In this document: one piece after another, positions 31,599 to 40,175 of the stretch
Layout: each line of letters opens with the position of its first letter
How positions within the stretch are numbered: position 1 is the stretch's first letter
Source of the DNA: Bradyrhizobium sp. WSM1417
GTDB lineage: Bacteria; Pseudomonadota; Alphaproteobacteria; Rhizobiales; Xanthobacteraceae
Direction: 5' to 3'
Assembly: GCF_000515415.1 (NCBI RefSeq)
Contig: NZ_KI911783.1
Span: forward strand, 4,330,392-4,394,391
Length of the DNA stretch: 64,000 nucleotides
Notes under the pieces: model-generated
Database searches by the model: none
Told to the model about the DNA's origin: nothing
The model's input: the letters and a program-made list of their open reading frames with translations, nothing else
Translations under genes and position numbers: made by a program

Positions 31599-32822
31599 AT
31601 GATGACAAAGTCGATTGCGTCGTTTCTGCTCGGGACGGCGTTGGCCGTGACCGCCACCGGTGCAGCCTTCGCGCAGGACAAGACCGTCAAGATCGGCGCT
31701 CTGTCCGATCAGTCCGGGCTCTATGCCGACCTCGGCGGACCGGGCTCGACGCTCGCCGCGCAGATGGCCATTGAAGATTCCGGCCTGGCTGCGAAGGGCT
31801 GGAAGATCGACATCATCTCGGGCGATCACCAGAACAAGCCCGACATCGGCACCGCGATCGCGCGGCAATGGTTCGATGTCGACAAGGTCGACGTCATCGT
31901 CGACGTGCCGAATTCCGGCGTGGCGCTGGCGGTCAACAACGTCATCAAGGAAAAGAACGGCGTCTACATCAACTCGGGCGCGGCGACCTCGGATTTGACC
32001 AACGCGCAGTGCTCGCCCAACACGGTGCACTGGACCTACGACACCTACATGCTGGCCCACACCACCGGTCAGGCGCTGGTGAAGGCCGGCGGCGACACCT
32101 GGTTCTTCCTGACCGCCGACTACGCCTTCGGCGCGGCGCTGGAGCGCGACACCACTGCTGTCGTTACCGCAAATGGCGGCAAGGTGGTCGGCGGCGTCAA
32201 GCACCCGCTCAACACGCCGGACTTCTCGTCCTTCCTGCTGCAGGCGCAGGCCTCCAAGGCCAAGATCATCGGCCTTGCCAATGCCGGCGGCGACACCACC
32301 AACACGATCAAGCAGGCGGCCGAGTTCGGCATCGTCAAGGGCGGCCAGAAGCTCGCGGCGTTGCTGCTGTTTCTCACCGACGTCAAGGCGATTGGGCTCG
32401 AGACCGCACAGGGCCTCAACTTCACCGAGACCTTCTACTGGGACATGAACGACCAGACCCGGGCGTTCTCGAAGCGCTTCGCCGAGAAGATGAAGAACAA
32501 CGCGCCGCCCACGATGGTGCAGGCCGGCGTCTATGCGGGCGTGCGTCACTATTTCAAGGCACTGGAAGCGCTCGGCGGCAACCCGCATGACGGCGCCAAG
32601 GTCGTCGAGAAGATGAAGTCGATGCCGACGGAAGACGATCTGTTCGGCAAGGGCGAGATCCAGCCCAACGGCCGCACCATCCACAACGCCTATCTGTTCG
32701 AGGTGAAGAAGCCCTCCGAGTCCAAGGGACCGTGGGATTTCTACAAGCTGGTCGGCACCGTGCCGGGCGACCAGGCCTTCACGCCGCTGTCCGAGAGCAA
32801 GTGCGCGCTCTTGAAGAAGTAA
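31599..32822 (+). CDS. Liv-type ABC transporter substrate-binding protein
   Basis: A 407-residue periplasmic binding protein with a Sec signal (FLLGTALAVTATGAAFAQ, cleavage after about residue 25) and the LivK-type fold (KTVKIGALSDQSGLYADLGG at the mature N-terminus). This branch (FYWDMNDQTRAFSKRFAEKM; LFEVKKPSESKGPWDFYKL) is common in Bradyrhizobium, and its ligand need not be a branched-chain amino acid. A close paralogue lies alone at 45888-47114. A strong hairpin follows the stop, before livH, as often seen after abundant binding-protein genes. Confidence 0.87.
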   Translation: MMTKSIASFLLGTALAVTATGAAFAQDKTVKIGALSDQSGLYADLGGPGSTLAAQMAIEDSGLAAKGWKIDIISGDHQNKPDIGTAIARQWFDVDKVDVIVDVPNSGVALAVNNVIKEKNGVYINSGAATSDLTNAQCSPNTVHWTYDTYMLAHTTGQALVKAGGDTWFFLTADYAFGAALERDTTAVVTANGGKVVGGVKHPLNTPDFSSFLLQAQASKAKIIGLANAGGDTTNTIKQAAEFGIVKGGQKLAALLLFLTDVKAIGLETAQGLNFTETFYWDMNDQTRAFSKRFAEKMKNNAPPTMVQAGVYAGVRHYFKALEALGGNPHDGAKVVEKMKSMPTEDDLFGKGEIQPNGRTIHNAYLFEVKKPSESKGPWDFYKLVGTVPGDQAFTPLSESKCALLKK

Positions 32823-32829
32823 GCTAACC

Positions 32830-32855
32830 GCCCGCAGGCCATCAGGCCTGCGGGC
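32830..32855 (+). terminator. Intercistronic hairpin after the binding-protein gene
   Basis: GCCCGCAGGCC / GGCCTGCGGGC, an 11-base-pair stem with loop ATCA, followed by GACTTTC rather than a T-run. It lies inside the liv operon. A partial terminator or mRNA-stabilising hairpin that lowers livHM relative to the binding protein is the likely role. Confidence 0.6.
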
Positions 32856-32894
32856 GACTTTCAGGGAACGCCGAAGGGACCGGGTGCGGGATCG

Positions 32895-33758
32895 ATGCAG
32901 GCTCTTTACGCTCAGCTACTGGTGGGACTGATCAATGGCTCGTTCTACGCGCTGCTCAGTCTCGGGCTTGCCGTGATCTTCGGTATGCTCAACATCATCA
33001 ATTTCGCCCACGGTGCGCTCTACATGATGGGCGCGTTCGTCGCCTACTTCCTGCTGAACATCGGCGGCATCAACTACTGGTGGGCGTTGCTGTTGGCCCC
33101 GATCATCGTCGGCATCTTCGGCATGATCCTGGAACGGACCATGCTGCAATGGCTGACGGGGCTCGACCATCTCTACGGACTGCTCCTGACCTTCGGCATT
33201 GCGCTGATCGTGCAGGGCGTGTTCCAGAACTATTTCGGCTCCTCTGGCATGCCTTACGCCATTCCGGACCAGCTCAAGGGCGGCATGAATCTCGGCTTCA
33301 TGTTCCTGCCCATCTATCGCGGCTGGGTCGTCATCTTCTCGCTGATCGTGTGTATTGCGACCTGGTTCCTGATCGAGAAGACGCGTCTCGGCGCCTATTT
33401 GCGCGCGGCGACTGAAAACCCGACGCTGGTGCGCGCCTTCGGCGTCAACGTGCCGCGCATGATCACGCTGACCTATGGTTTGGGTGTCGGCCTGGCCGCG
33501 CTCGCCGGCGTGCTGTCGGCGCCGATCAACCAGGTGCGGCCGCTGATGGGCGCCGACCTGATCATCGTGGTGTTCGCGGTGGTGGTGATCGGCGGCATGG
33601 GATCGATCATGGGCTCCATCATCACCGGCTTTGCGCTCGGTGTGATCGAGGGCATGACCAAATATTTCTACCCCGAGGCCTCCAACACCGTCGTGTTCGT
33701 GCTGATGGTGCTGGTGCTCTTGGTGAAGCCAACGGGATTGACGGGAAGGGCGGCCTGA
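32895..33758 (+). CDS. livH: Branched-chain amino-acid-type ABC permease LivH
   Basis: A 287-residue inner-membrane permease with about eight helices. LYAQLLVGLINGSFYALLSL and GLAVIFGMLNIINFAHGALY at the N-terminus are diagnostic of LivH, as is the cytoplasmic coupling region RAATENPTLVRAFGVNVPRM near 175-194. Together with LivM it forms the transmembrane pore served by LivG/LivF. The stop is followed two bases later by the livM start. Confidence 0.9.
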   Translation: MQALYAQLLVGLINGSFYALLSLGLAVIFGMLNIINFAHGALYMMGAFVAYFLLNIGGINYWWALLLAPIIVGIFGMILERTMLQWLTGLDHLYGLLLTFGIALIVQGVFQNYFGSSGMPYAIPDQLKGGMNLGFMFLPIYRGWVVIFSLIVCIATWFLIEKTRLGAYLRAATENPTLVRAFGVNVPRMITLTYGLGVGLAALAGVLSAPINQVRPLMGADLIIVVFAVVVIGGMGSIMGSIITGFALGVIEGMTKYFYPEASNTVVFVLMVLVLLVKPTGLTGRAA

Positions 33759-33759
33759 T

Positions 33760-34728
33760 ATGACAGCCTTGACGGACGACACGCTGCCGGTAACCCCACG
33801 CACGATCCGCGACGAGATGATCGTGTTCGTGGTGATGGCGCTGCTGCTGGCTTCGGTGCCATTCACGGGAGTCTACCCGTTCTTCGTGATGCAGGCGCTG
33901 TGCTTCGCGCTGCTCGCCTGCGCCTTCAACCTGCTGATCGGCTACGGCGGTTTGCTGTCCTTCGGCCATGCGATGTTCTTAGGCACAGCCGGCTATTGCA
34001 GCGCGCATGCGCTGAAGGTGTGGGCGTTGCCGCCGGAGCTCGGCATCCTCGTCGGCGTCGCCGGTGCCTTCGTGCTCTCGCTCATCACGGGCTATATCTC
34101 GATCCGCCGCCAGGGCATCTATTTCTCGATGATCACGCTGGCGCTGTCGCAGCTTTTGTACTTCATCTACCTCCAGGCGCCGTTCACCCATGGCGAAGAC
34201 GGCATCCAGGGCATCCCGCAGGGACGCATGTTCGGCGTCTTCGATCTGACCAAGCCAACCGTGCTCTACTACGTGGTTCTGGTGGGCTTCCTCGCCGGCT
34301 TCCTGCTGATCTTCCGCATCATCAACTCGCCGTTCGGCGAAGTGCTCAAGGCAATCCGCGAGAACGAGCCGCGCGCGATCTCGCTGGGTTACCGGACCGA
34401 TCAGTACAAGTTCCTGGCTTTCGTCCTGTCGGGCACGCTGGCCGGCTTTGCCGGTGCGCTGAAAGTCTTCGTGGCGCAAAACGCCTCGCTCACGGACGTG
34501 CACTGGTCGATGTCAGGCGAAGTCGTGCTGATGACGCTGGTCGGCGGACTCGGAACCGTGTTCGGTCCCGTGGTCGGTGCCTTCGTGATCATCGCCATGC
34601 AGCAATATCTGGCGGGGTTCGGCCAGTGGGTGACCGTGATCCAGGGCTCGATCTTCGTCATCTGCGTGCTCACCTTCCGCCGCGGCGTCATCGGCGAAAT
34701 CGCGCATTACTTCCGGCGGTCGCTGTAA
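33760..34728 (+). CDS. livM: Branched-chain amino-acid-type ABC permease LivM
   Basis: A 322-residue permease with LivM hallmarks: LLIGYGGLLSFGHAMFLGTA near 50-69, ITGYISIRRQGIYFSMITLA near 108-127, and the coupling segment VLKAIRENEPRAISLGYRTD near 195-214. It completes the livGF-binding protein-HM operon. No strong terminator is visible after the stop. The next gene, DUF47, is 158 bp away with its own likely promoter. Confidence 0.9.
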   Translation: MTALTDDTLPVTPRTIRDEMIVFVVMALLLASVPFTGVYPFFVMQALCFALLACAFNLLIGYGGLLSFGHAMFLGTAGYCSAHALKVWALPPELGILVGVAGAFVLSLITGYISIRRQGIYFSMITLALSQLLYFIYLQAPFTHGEDGIQGIPQGRMFGVFDLTKPTVLYYVVLVGFLAGFLLIFRIINSPFGEVLKAIRENEPRAISLGYRTDQYKFLAFVLSGTLAGFAGALKVFVAQNASLTDVHWSMSGEVVLMTLVGGLGTVFGPVVGAFVIIAMQQYLAGFGQWVTVIQGSIFVICVLTFRRGVIGEIAHYFRRSL

Positions 34729-34825
34729 GTTATTGATATAATAGAAGATGTGTTGACGCGCGAAAGCGGTGGATGATCCGGCTCCACGGGCGTGAGGTGG
34801 CACGCGCGTGGATCGAAAATGGTCT

Positions 34826-34843
34826 ATGACAGTTTCATGACGG
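34826..34843 (-). promoter_or_regulatory. PHO-box-like site upstream of the DUF47-pit operon
   Basis: On the minus strand the 18 bases read CCGTCAT-GAAA-CTGTCAT, one mismatch from the PhoB box CTGTCAT-N4-CTGTCAT. It lies 43 bases before the DUF47 start and points away from the operon. In Sinorhizobium the homologous orfA-pit operon is repressed by PhoB, which fits a site in the promoter area. Confidence 0.5.
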
Positions 34844-34886
34844 CCCGCTTGGGCCAGGCCATAATCCAACCGGTAGTCTCTCTCCC

Positions 34887-35531
34887 ATGATGCGATTGTT
34901 TCGCGCTTTCCTGCCCAAGGAAGAACGGTTCTTCGATCTGTTCGACCGCCACGCCCAGACCGTGATCCAGGGCTCGATCGCGCTCCAGAGCATGCTCAAC
35001 GGGGGCGAGGAGACGCCGGTCTATTGCCAGCGCGTCAACCAGTTTGAGAACGATGCCGACAACATCACCCGTGAGGTGCTGACGGCGGTGCGCCGTACCT
35101 TCATCACCCCGTTCGACCGCGGCGACATCAAGAACCTGATCACCTCGATGGACGACGCCATCGACCAGATGCAGCAGACCGCCAAGGCCGTGATGCTGTT
35201 CGAGGTCCGCAGCTTCGAGCCGCCGATGCGGGAGATCGGCGGGCTTCTGATCGAATGCGCCAATCTGGTCGGCCGTGCGCTGCCGCTGATGCAGAAGATC
35301 GGCCAGAACGTGGCCATGCTGACCGCGATCACGGAAGAGCTGGGCAAGCTGGAAGGCCGCGTCGACGATCTCCATGATATCGGCCTGAAGGAACTGTTCC
35401 TCAAGCATCGCAACGGCAACGCGATGGATTTCATCGTCGGCGCAGAGATCTACGATCATCTCGAGAAGGTCGCCGACCGCTTCGACGACGTCGCGAACGA
35501 GATCAACAGCATCGTCATCGAGCAAGTTTAG
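34887..35531 (+). CDS. DUF47 / PhoU-like phosphate transport regulator (OrfA of orfA-pit)
   Basis: A 214-residue all-helical DUF47 protein related to PhoU: FLPKEERFFDLFDRHAQTVI at the N-terminus, ENDADNITREVLTAVRRTFI with acidic metal-binding residues near 54-73, DRGDIKNLITSMDDAIDQMQ next, and EIYDHLEKVADRFDDVANEI near the end. It is encoded 16 bp upstream of pit, the conserved orfA-pit arrangement, and is thought to be required for or to modulate Pit. A PHO-box-like site sits upstream. Confidence 0.88.
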   Translation: MMRLFRAFLPKEERFFDLFDRHAQTVIQGSIALQSMLNGGEETPVYCQRVNQFENDADNITREVLTAVRRTFITPFDRGDIKNLITSMDDAIDQMQQTAKAVMLFEVRSFEPPMREIGGLLIECANLVGRALPLMQKIGQNVAMLTAITEELGKLEGRVDDLHDIGLKELFLKHRNGNAMDFIVGAEIYDHLEKVADRFDDVANEINSIVIEQV

Positions 35532-35547
35532 GGCAGGGGACCGCGCC

Positions 35548-36555
35548 GTGGATGTTGCGTTGGGTCTTCCCGTCCTGGTCGGACTGATCGCCGTCGCGCT
35601 GCTGTTCGACTTCCTGAACGGCCTGCACGACGCCGCCAATTCGATCGCGACCATCGTCTCGACCCGCGTGCTGCGGCCGCAATACGCGGTGTTCTGGGCC
35701 GCGTTCTTCAATTTCGTCGCCTTCATGGTGTTCGGGCTGCACGTCGCCCAGACCATCGGCACCGGCATCATCGATCCTGCGATCGTGGATGCCCAGGTGA
35801 TCTTCGCGGCGCTGGTCGGCGCCATCGTCTGGAACCTGGTGACGTGGGCGCTCGGCATCCCATCGTCCTCGTCGCATGCATTGATCGGCGGCTTGTTTGG
35901 TGCAGGCGTAGCCAAGGCCGGCCTTTCGGCGGCGGTCTGGAGCGGATTGACCAAGACGGTGATCGCCATCGTGCTGTCTCCGCTCGTCGGCTTCCTGCTC
36001 GCGATGGTACTGGTTGCGATCGTGTCCTGGGCTTCGGTGCGCTCCACGCCCTTTGCCGTGGATCGCGCCTTCCGCATCCTGCAATTCGCCTCCGCCTCGC
36101 TCTATTCGCTCGGCCATGGCGGCAACGACGCGCAGAAGACCATGGGCATCATCGCCGTGCTGCTCTATTCGCAGGGCCAGCTCGGCGGCGAATTCTTCGT
36201 GCCCTTCTGGGTGGTGCTCTCGTGCCAGGCGGCGATGGCGATGGGGACGCTGATGGGCGGCTGGCGCATCGTCCGCACCATGGGCCTGCGCATCACCAAG
36301 CTGACCCCGATGCAGGGCTTTTGCGCCGAGACCGGCGGTGCCGCGACCCTGTTCATGGCGACCTTCCTCGGCGTTCCCGTCTCGACCACCCACACCATCA
36401 CCGGGGCCATCGTCGGCGTCGGCGCCGCTCGCCGCCTCTCGGCGGTGCGCTGGAACGTCGCCAGCTCGATCGTCTATGCCTGGGTGATCACGATGCCGGC
36501 CTCGGCCATCGTCGCCGCGCTGAGCTGGTGGGCGGTCAAGATCTTCCTCAGGTAA
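35548..36555 (+). CDS. pit: Low-affinity inorganic phosphate transporter Pit
   Basis: A 335-residue inorganic phosphate transporter starting at GTG 35548. The two inverted signature repeats are visible: [20 protein letters not shown] near 20-40 and [20 protein letters not shown] near 185-205. There are about ten helices. It transports phosphate, probably as metal-phosphate, driven by protons. It forms an operon with DUF47. Its last eight bases overlap the end of the convergent SugE gene. Confidence 0.9.
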   Translation: MDVALGLPVLVGLIAVALLFDFLNGLHDAANSIATIVSTRVLRPQYAVFWAAFFNFVAFMVFGLHVAQTIGTGIIDPAIVDAQVIFAALVGAIVWNLVTWALGIPSSSSHALIGGLFGAGVAKAGLSAAVWSGLTKTVIAIVLSPLVGFLLAMVLVAIVSWASVRSTPFAVDRAFRILQFASASLYSLGHGGNDAQKTMGIIAVLLYSQGQLGGEFFVPFWVVLSCQAAMAMGTLMGGWRIVRTMGLRITKLTPMQGFCAETGGAATLFMATFLGVPVSTTHTITGAIVGVGAARRLSAVRWNVASSIVYAWVITMPASAIVAALSWWAVKIFLR

Positions 36556-36862
36556 CCAGCTTCAGCCCGACAATCCCGGCGACGATCAGCCCGATGCTGG
36601 CGAGGCGGAACGCGGTGGCCGGCTCGCCGAACAGGACGATACCGAGCGTCGCGGTACCGACCGCGCCGATGCCGGTCCAGACCGCATAAGCGGTTCCAAT
36701 CGGCAGCGATTTGAGGGCGAGCCCCAGCAGGATGATGCTGCCGGCCATGGCGCCGAGCGTGAGAACCGACGGAACGAGCTTGGTGAACCCCTCGGTATAT
36801 TTGAGGCCGATCGCCCAGGAGATCTCCAGCAGACCGGCGACGAACAGGATGCTCCAGGCCAT
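36548..36862 (-). CDS. sugE: SugE/Gdx-type guanidinium exporter (SMR family)
   Basis: A 104-residue, four-helix small multidrug resistance protein. The essential glutamate is in [20 protein letters not shown], and [20 protein letters not shown] is the SugE/Gdx signature rather than the EmrE one. Gdx proteins form dual-topology dimers that export guanidinium in exchange for protons. The 5' leader contains two ACGA-loop hairpins matching the guanidine-II riboswitch, which supports this function. The ATG at 36862 has GGAGG six bases upstream. Confidence 0.85.
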   Translation of the reverse strand: MAWSILFVAGLLEISWAIGLKYTEGFTKLVPSVLTLGAMAGSIILLGLALKSLPIGTAYAVWTGIGAVGTATLGIVLFGEPATAFRLASIGLIVAGIVGLKLVT

Positions 36863-36934
36863 GACGACCCTCCATTCAAGGCAGGGTCGTCCCCGCGACT
36901 GGTGTGCTGATGGAAAGGAAAGGTCGTCCCTCCC
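36863..36934 (-). promoter_or_regulatory. Guanidine-II (mini-ykkC) riboswitch controlling sugE
   Basis: Two hairpins with ACGA loops precede the gene: GGGAGGG-ACGA-CCTTTCC (36934-36917) and GCGGGG-ACGA-CCCTGC (36896-36881), separated by about 20 bases, as in the guanidine-II class. In addition GACGACCCT of the second hairpin (36891-36883) is perfectly complementary to AGGGTCGTC (36871-36863), which includes most of the ribosome site. This offers a switch: without ligand the site is masked, and with guanidine hairpin 2 forms and frees it. The class match is seen; the mechanism is inferred. Confidence 0.8.
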
Positions 36935-37023
36935 AACCAAGCGGATATGGGACTGGCCGGAAGGCTCCGCAATCACCAGATGAGGCTTGATCAGGCTCAT
37001 TTTCCCTGCCAAACGCTGCCGCA

Positions 37024-38643
37024 ATGTCCGACATCGCCACCACAGCCGAATCGACGGCCCGTTCCTCGCTTGCCGCTGAAGTGTCGCGGCGGCGTACCTT
37101 TGCGATCATCTCGCATCCGGACGCCGGCAAGACCACGCTGACCGAAAAGCTGCTGCTGTTCGGCGGCGCCATCAATCTGGCCGGCCAAGTCAAGGCCAAG
37201 GGCGAGCGGCGCAACACGCGTTCGGACTGGATGAAGATCGAGCGCGAGCGCGGCATCTCGGTCGTGACCTCGGTCATGACCTTCGAGTTCGAGGGCCTCG
37301 TATTCAACCTGCTGGACACGCCGGGCCACGAGGACTTTTCGGAAGACACCTATCGCACGCTCACGGCGGTCGATTCCGCCGTCATGGTGATCGACGCCGC
37401 CAAGGGCATCGAGGCGCGCACCCGAAAGCTGTTCGAGGTGTGTCGTCTCCGCGACATCCCGATCATCACCTTCATCAACAAGATGGACCGCGAGAGCCGC
37501 GACGTCTTCGAGCTCCTGGACGAGATCGAGAAGACGCTGGCGCTCGATACCACGCCGATGACCTGGCCTGTCGGCCGCGGCCGCGAGTTCCTCGGCACCT
37601 ATGACGTCGTCAATGGCGGCGTGCGCCTTCTCGAAGGCGGCGGCGCCAAGACCGGCGCGGCGCAGCAGATCGAGATCGCCGAGCTCGCCAAGCTCAACGC
37701 CAATCTCGACGTGTCGGCGGTCAAGGACGAGCTTGAGCTCGTCACCGCGGCTTCAAAGCCGTTCGAGCTCGAGGCGTTTCGCGAGGGCCATCTGACGCCG
37801 GTTTATTTTGGCAGCGCGCTGCGCAATTTCGGCGTCGGCGATCTGCTGCAAGGCCTCGGCAAGTTCGCGCCCGAGCCGCGCGCGCAGGAGAGCGACCAGC
37901 GCAAGGTCGAAGCCACCGATCCGCGCATGAGCGCCTTTGTGTTCAAGATCCAGGCCAACATGGATCCCAACCACCGCGACCGTATCGCCTTCGCCCGCCT
38001 GTGCTCCGGCAAGCTCAGCCGCGGCATGAAGGCGAAGCTCGTGCGCACCGGCAAGAGCATGCCGCTGTCCAGCCCGCAATTCTTCTTCGCGCAGGACCGT
38101 TCGGTGGCGGACGAAGCTTATGCCGGCGACGTTGTCGGCATTCCCAATCACGGCACGCTGCGCATCGGCGATACGCTGACCGACGGTGAGGATTTCAACT
38201 TCGTCGGCGTGCCGAGCTTTGCGCCGGAAATCGTCCGCCGCGTGCGTCTTACAGATGCGATGAAGGCGAAGAAGCTGAAGGAAGCGCTTCAGCAGATGTC
38301 GGAAGAGGGCGTGGTGCAGGTGTTCCGTCCGCGCGACGGTGCGCCCGCGTTGGTTGGCGTCGTCGGCGCACTGCAGCTCGACGTGCTCAAGGCGCGGCTA
38401 GATGCAGAATATTCGCTCCCGGTCGAATTCGAGGTCAGCGAGTTCCAGCTTGCGCGCTGGGTCTCCTCGGTGGACCGCAAGAAGCTCGACACCTTCATCG
38501 CGGCCAACACCTCCAGCATCGCCGACGATGTCGACGGCGATCCCGTCTATCTGGCGCGGAACGAGTTCTATCTCGGCTACACAAGGGAACGTGCCGAGGG
38601 CATCGAGTTCACCAACGTCAAGGACGTCAAGAAGAAGGGGTAG
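37024..38643 (+). CDS. prfC: Peptide chain release factor 3
   Basis: A 539-residue translational GTPase. G1 is [15 protein letters not shown] (about 32-46), G3 is [18 protein letters not shown] near 98-115, and G4 is [11 protein letters not shown] near 152. Domains II and III follow ([20 protein letters not shown]; then [20 protein letters not shown]). RF3 recycles RF1/RF2 from ribosomes after termination and supports fidelity. Length and motif order are those of normal prfC. It is divergent from sugE and followed by a palindromic repeat. Confidence 0.93.
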   Translation: MSDIATTAESTARSSLAAEVSRRRTFAIISHPDAGKTTLTEKLLLFGGAINLAGQVKAKGERRNTRSDWMKIERERGISVVTSVMTFEFEGLVFNLLDTPGHEDFSEDTYRTLTAVDSAVMVIDAAKGIEARTRKLFEVCRLRDIPIITFINKMDRESRDVFELLDEIEKTLALDTTPMTWPVGRGREFLGTYDVVNGGVRLLEGGGAKTGAAQQIEIAELAKLNANLDVSAVKDELELVTAASKPFELEAFREGHLTPVYFGSALRNFGVGDLLQGLGKFAPEPRAQESDQRKVEATDPRMSAFVFKIQANMDPNHRDRIAFARLCSGKLSRGMKAKLVRTGKSMPLSSPQFFFAQDRSVADEAYAGDVVGIPNHGTLRIGDTLTDGEDFNFVGVPSFAPEIVRRVRLTDAMKAKKLKEALQQMSEEGVVQVFRPRDGAPALVGVVGALQLDVLKARLDAEYSLPVEFEVSEFQLARWVSSVDRKKLDTFIAANTSSIADDVDGDPVYLARNEFYLGYTRERAEGIEFTNVKDVKKKG

Positions 38644-38674
38644 GGCGTAGCTCAGTCCGCTCCTCACCCTCCGC

Positions 38675-38780
38675 TGTCATGCCCCGCGAAGGCGGGGCCA
38701 TCCAGTACGCCGCAGCCTCTCGGCTCAATCACAATCGTCTCGGAGTACTGGGTCGCCCGGTCAAGCCGGGCGACGACACC
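38675..38780. repeat. Multi-hairpin intergenic repeat
   Basis: Three hairpins in series: GCCCCGC-gaag-GCGGGGC (38681-38698), CCAGTAC ... GTACTGG (38702-38751) and GTCGCCCGG-tcaag-CCGGGCGAC (38752-38774). This pattern matches, from memory, an abundant Bradyrhizobium intergenic repeat. It lies between prfC and the next gene, and the region to 38870 holds nothing else. Confidence 0.72.
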
Positions 38781-38870
38781 GTCCTCGGACGCGCGCATGT
38801 GAACAGCCGCAGGCTTGACGTTGCCGGCGGCAATGCCACGTTCACCCATGTGGCCTTGCGAGTTCACTTT

Positions 38871-39449
38871 ATGTGGCGCGGCATCCTTGTTTTCCTCCTG
38901 CTGGCGATCTCGTCGATCGCCGCCGACGCGCGGCCTCGGCAAATCAACCCAATTCCGTTTTCGCACGAGCCGTGCAGCGTGCTCGACGGTAGGCCCTGCA
39001 CGCCGTCCTATTGCAGCCCGCTCGAGCCTGGCCCCTGCATTCCGGAGATCGACTATCCCTACGGCCAGAACCTCCAGCTCACGATCCAAAGCGTGCCACC
39101 GGAGGCCGATCGCGCCAAATACCAGAAGCCGGATCATGATCTCGACACCATCGGCGATCTCTTCGCCGAGCTGCGCAGCTGCTGGACGCCGCCATCGGAC
39201 AATGCCCGCGCGGGCATGCAGATCGCCGTGCGTTTCAGCTTCAACAAGTCGGGCGGCCTGATCGGCCCGCCGCGCCTGACCTATGCGACGGCGGGCGTGC
39301 CCGCCGAGACGAGAACCTCCTACCTCAATGCGATCAATTCATCGCTGAAAGCCTGCCTGCCGCTGAAATTCACCGGCGGTCTTGGCGGTGCTCTCGCCGG
39401 GCGGCCGATCGCGATCCGGTATGTCGACAATCGCGAGATCGGCAAGTAG
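38871..39449 (+). CDS. Secreted Cys-rich protein with TonB-like C-terminal region
   Basis: A 192-residue protein with a signal peptide (GILVFLLLAISSIAADARP) and a cysteine- and proline-rich segment (EPCSVLDGRPCTPSYCSP, then EPGPCIPEIDYPYG). A globular C-terminal part follows (about 95-190), including IAVRFSFNKSGGLIGPPRLT and SSLKACLPLKFTGGLGG, which resembles TonB/TolA C-terminal domains. I do not recognise a named family, so a periplasmic envelope role is inference. The start at ATG 38871 is chosen by the signal peptide; the frame is open further up through the repeat. Confidence 0.6.
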   Translation: MWRGILVFLLLAISSIAADARPRQINPIPFSHEPCSVLDGRPCTPSYCSPLEPGPCIPEIDYPYGQNLQLTIQSVPPEADRAKYQKPDHDLDTIGDLFAELRSCWTPPSDNARAGMQIAVRFSFNKSGGLIGPPRLTYATAGVPAETRTSYLNAINSSLKACLPLKFTGGLGGALAGRPIAIRYVDNREIGK

Positions 39450-39520
39450 CGCATCAGTTGCGACCCGCGGCCAATCGATGATACGCCATGGGTTGGGGCG
39501 CTCGTTGAGGGGAGAATCTC

Positions 39521-40105
39521 GTGGGTCTGCTGGTTATGATCCTGGGGCTTGCGCTGTTTTTTGCGGCGCATGTGTTCACGACGAAACGCGAGGCGCGCGC
39601 GCAGGCCATCGCGAGACTGGGTGAGGGGACCTACAAGATCCTCTATTCGCTTGCCTCGCTCGCGGGGCTCGCACTGATCATCTGGGGCTTCGCGCACTAC
39701 CGTGCGACCGGCTGGATCGACGTCTGGTATCCACCGAAGGCGCTGAAGCACATCACGCTCGCACTGATGCTGCCCGCGGTCATCCTGGTGGTTGCGTCCT
39801 ATCTGCGCGGCCGCATCTATGCGACGCTGAAGCATCCGATGCTGGCGGGCATCAAGCTGTGGGCGGCGGCGCATCTTCTGGCCAATGGTGATCTCGGCTC
39901 CATCATCCTGTTCGGCTCCTTCCTGGGCTGGGCGGTGTATGATCGCATCACGCTGAAGCGTCGCACCGATGGTGGCGGTCCGCCGATTCCGGTCGGCGGC
40001 GTCACCAACGATCTGATCGCGGTCGTGGTTGGAATCGTCGCTTATCTGGCGCTGGCTTTTGCGTTCCATCCTGTCGTCATCGGCGTTCCCGTGATGGGTG
40101 GCTAG
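39521..40105 (+). CDS. NnrU-family membrane protein
   Basis: A 194-residue membrane protein with about five helices and the NnrU-type core: AHVFTTKREARAQAIARLGE near 17-36, YKILYSLASLAGLALIIWGF, then HPMLAGIKLWAAAHLLANGD near 105-124. NnrU is linked to nitrite/nitric-oxide reduction and to carotenoid isomerase-related proteins; here there are no denitrification genes nearby, so the role is open. The start is GTG 39521 after GGGGAG. It is 70 bp before the acyl-CoA synthetase gene. Confidence 0.82.
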   Translation: MGLLVMILGLALFFAAHVFTTKREARAQAIARLGEGTYKILYSLASLAGLALIIWGFAHYRATGWIDVWYPPKALKHITLALMLPAVILVVASYLRGRIYATLKHPMLAGIKLWAAAHLLANGDLGSIILFGSFLGWAVYDRITLKRRTDGGGPPIPVGGVTNDLIAVVVGIVAYLALAFAFHPVVIGVPVMGG

Positions 40106-40175
40106 CCGATCAGCACAAGACAGGACCGCATGCCCATGCGCGGAAGGTAACGAGAGCAACAAGCCAAGGCATCCG

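Noticed and set aside
36548..36555. Eight-base overlap of the pit and sugE 3' ends as a sign of a regulatory antisense arrangement
   Set aside because: Short convergent overlaps are frequent in compact genomes and nothing else suggests function.
36881..36934. The two sugE leader hairpins as an intrinsic terminator
   Set aside because: There is no T-run and both loops are ACGA, which fits the guanidine-II class better.
38679..38870. Longer N-terminus for the Cys-rich secreted protein
   Set aside because: This stretch is the palindromic repeat. The signal peptide places the start at 38871.
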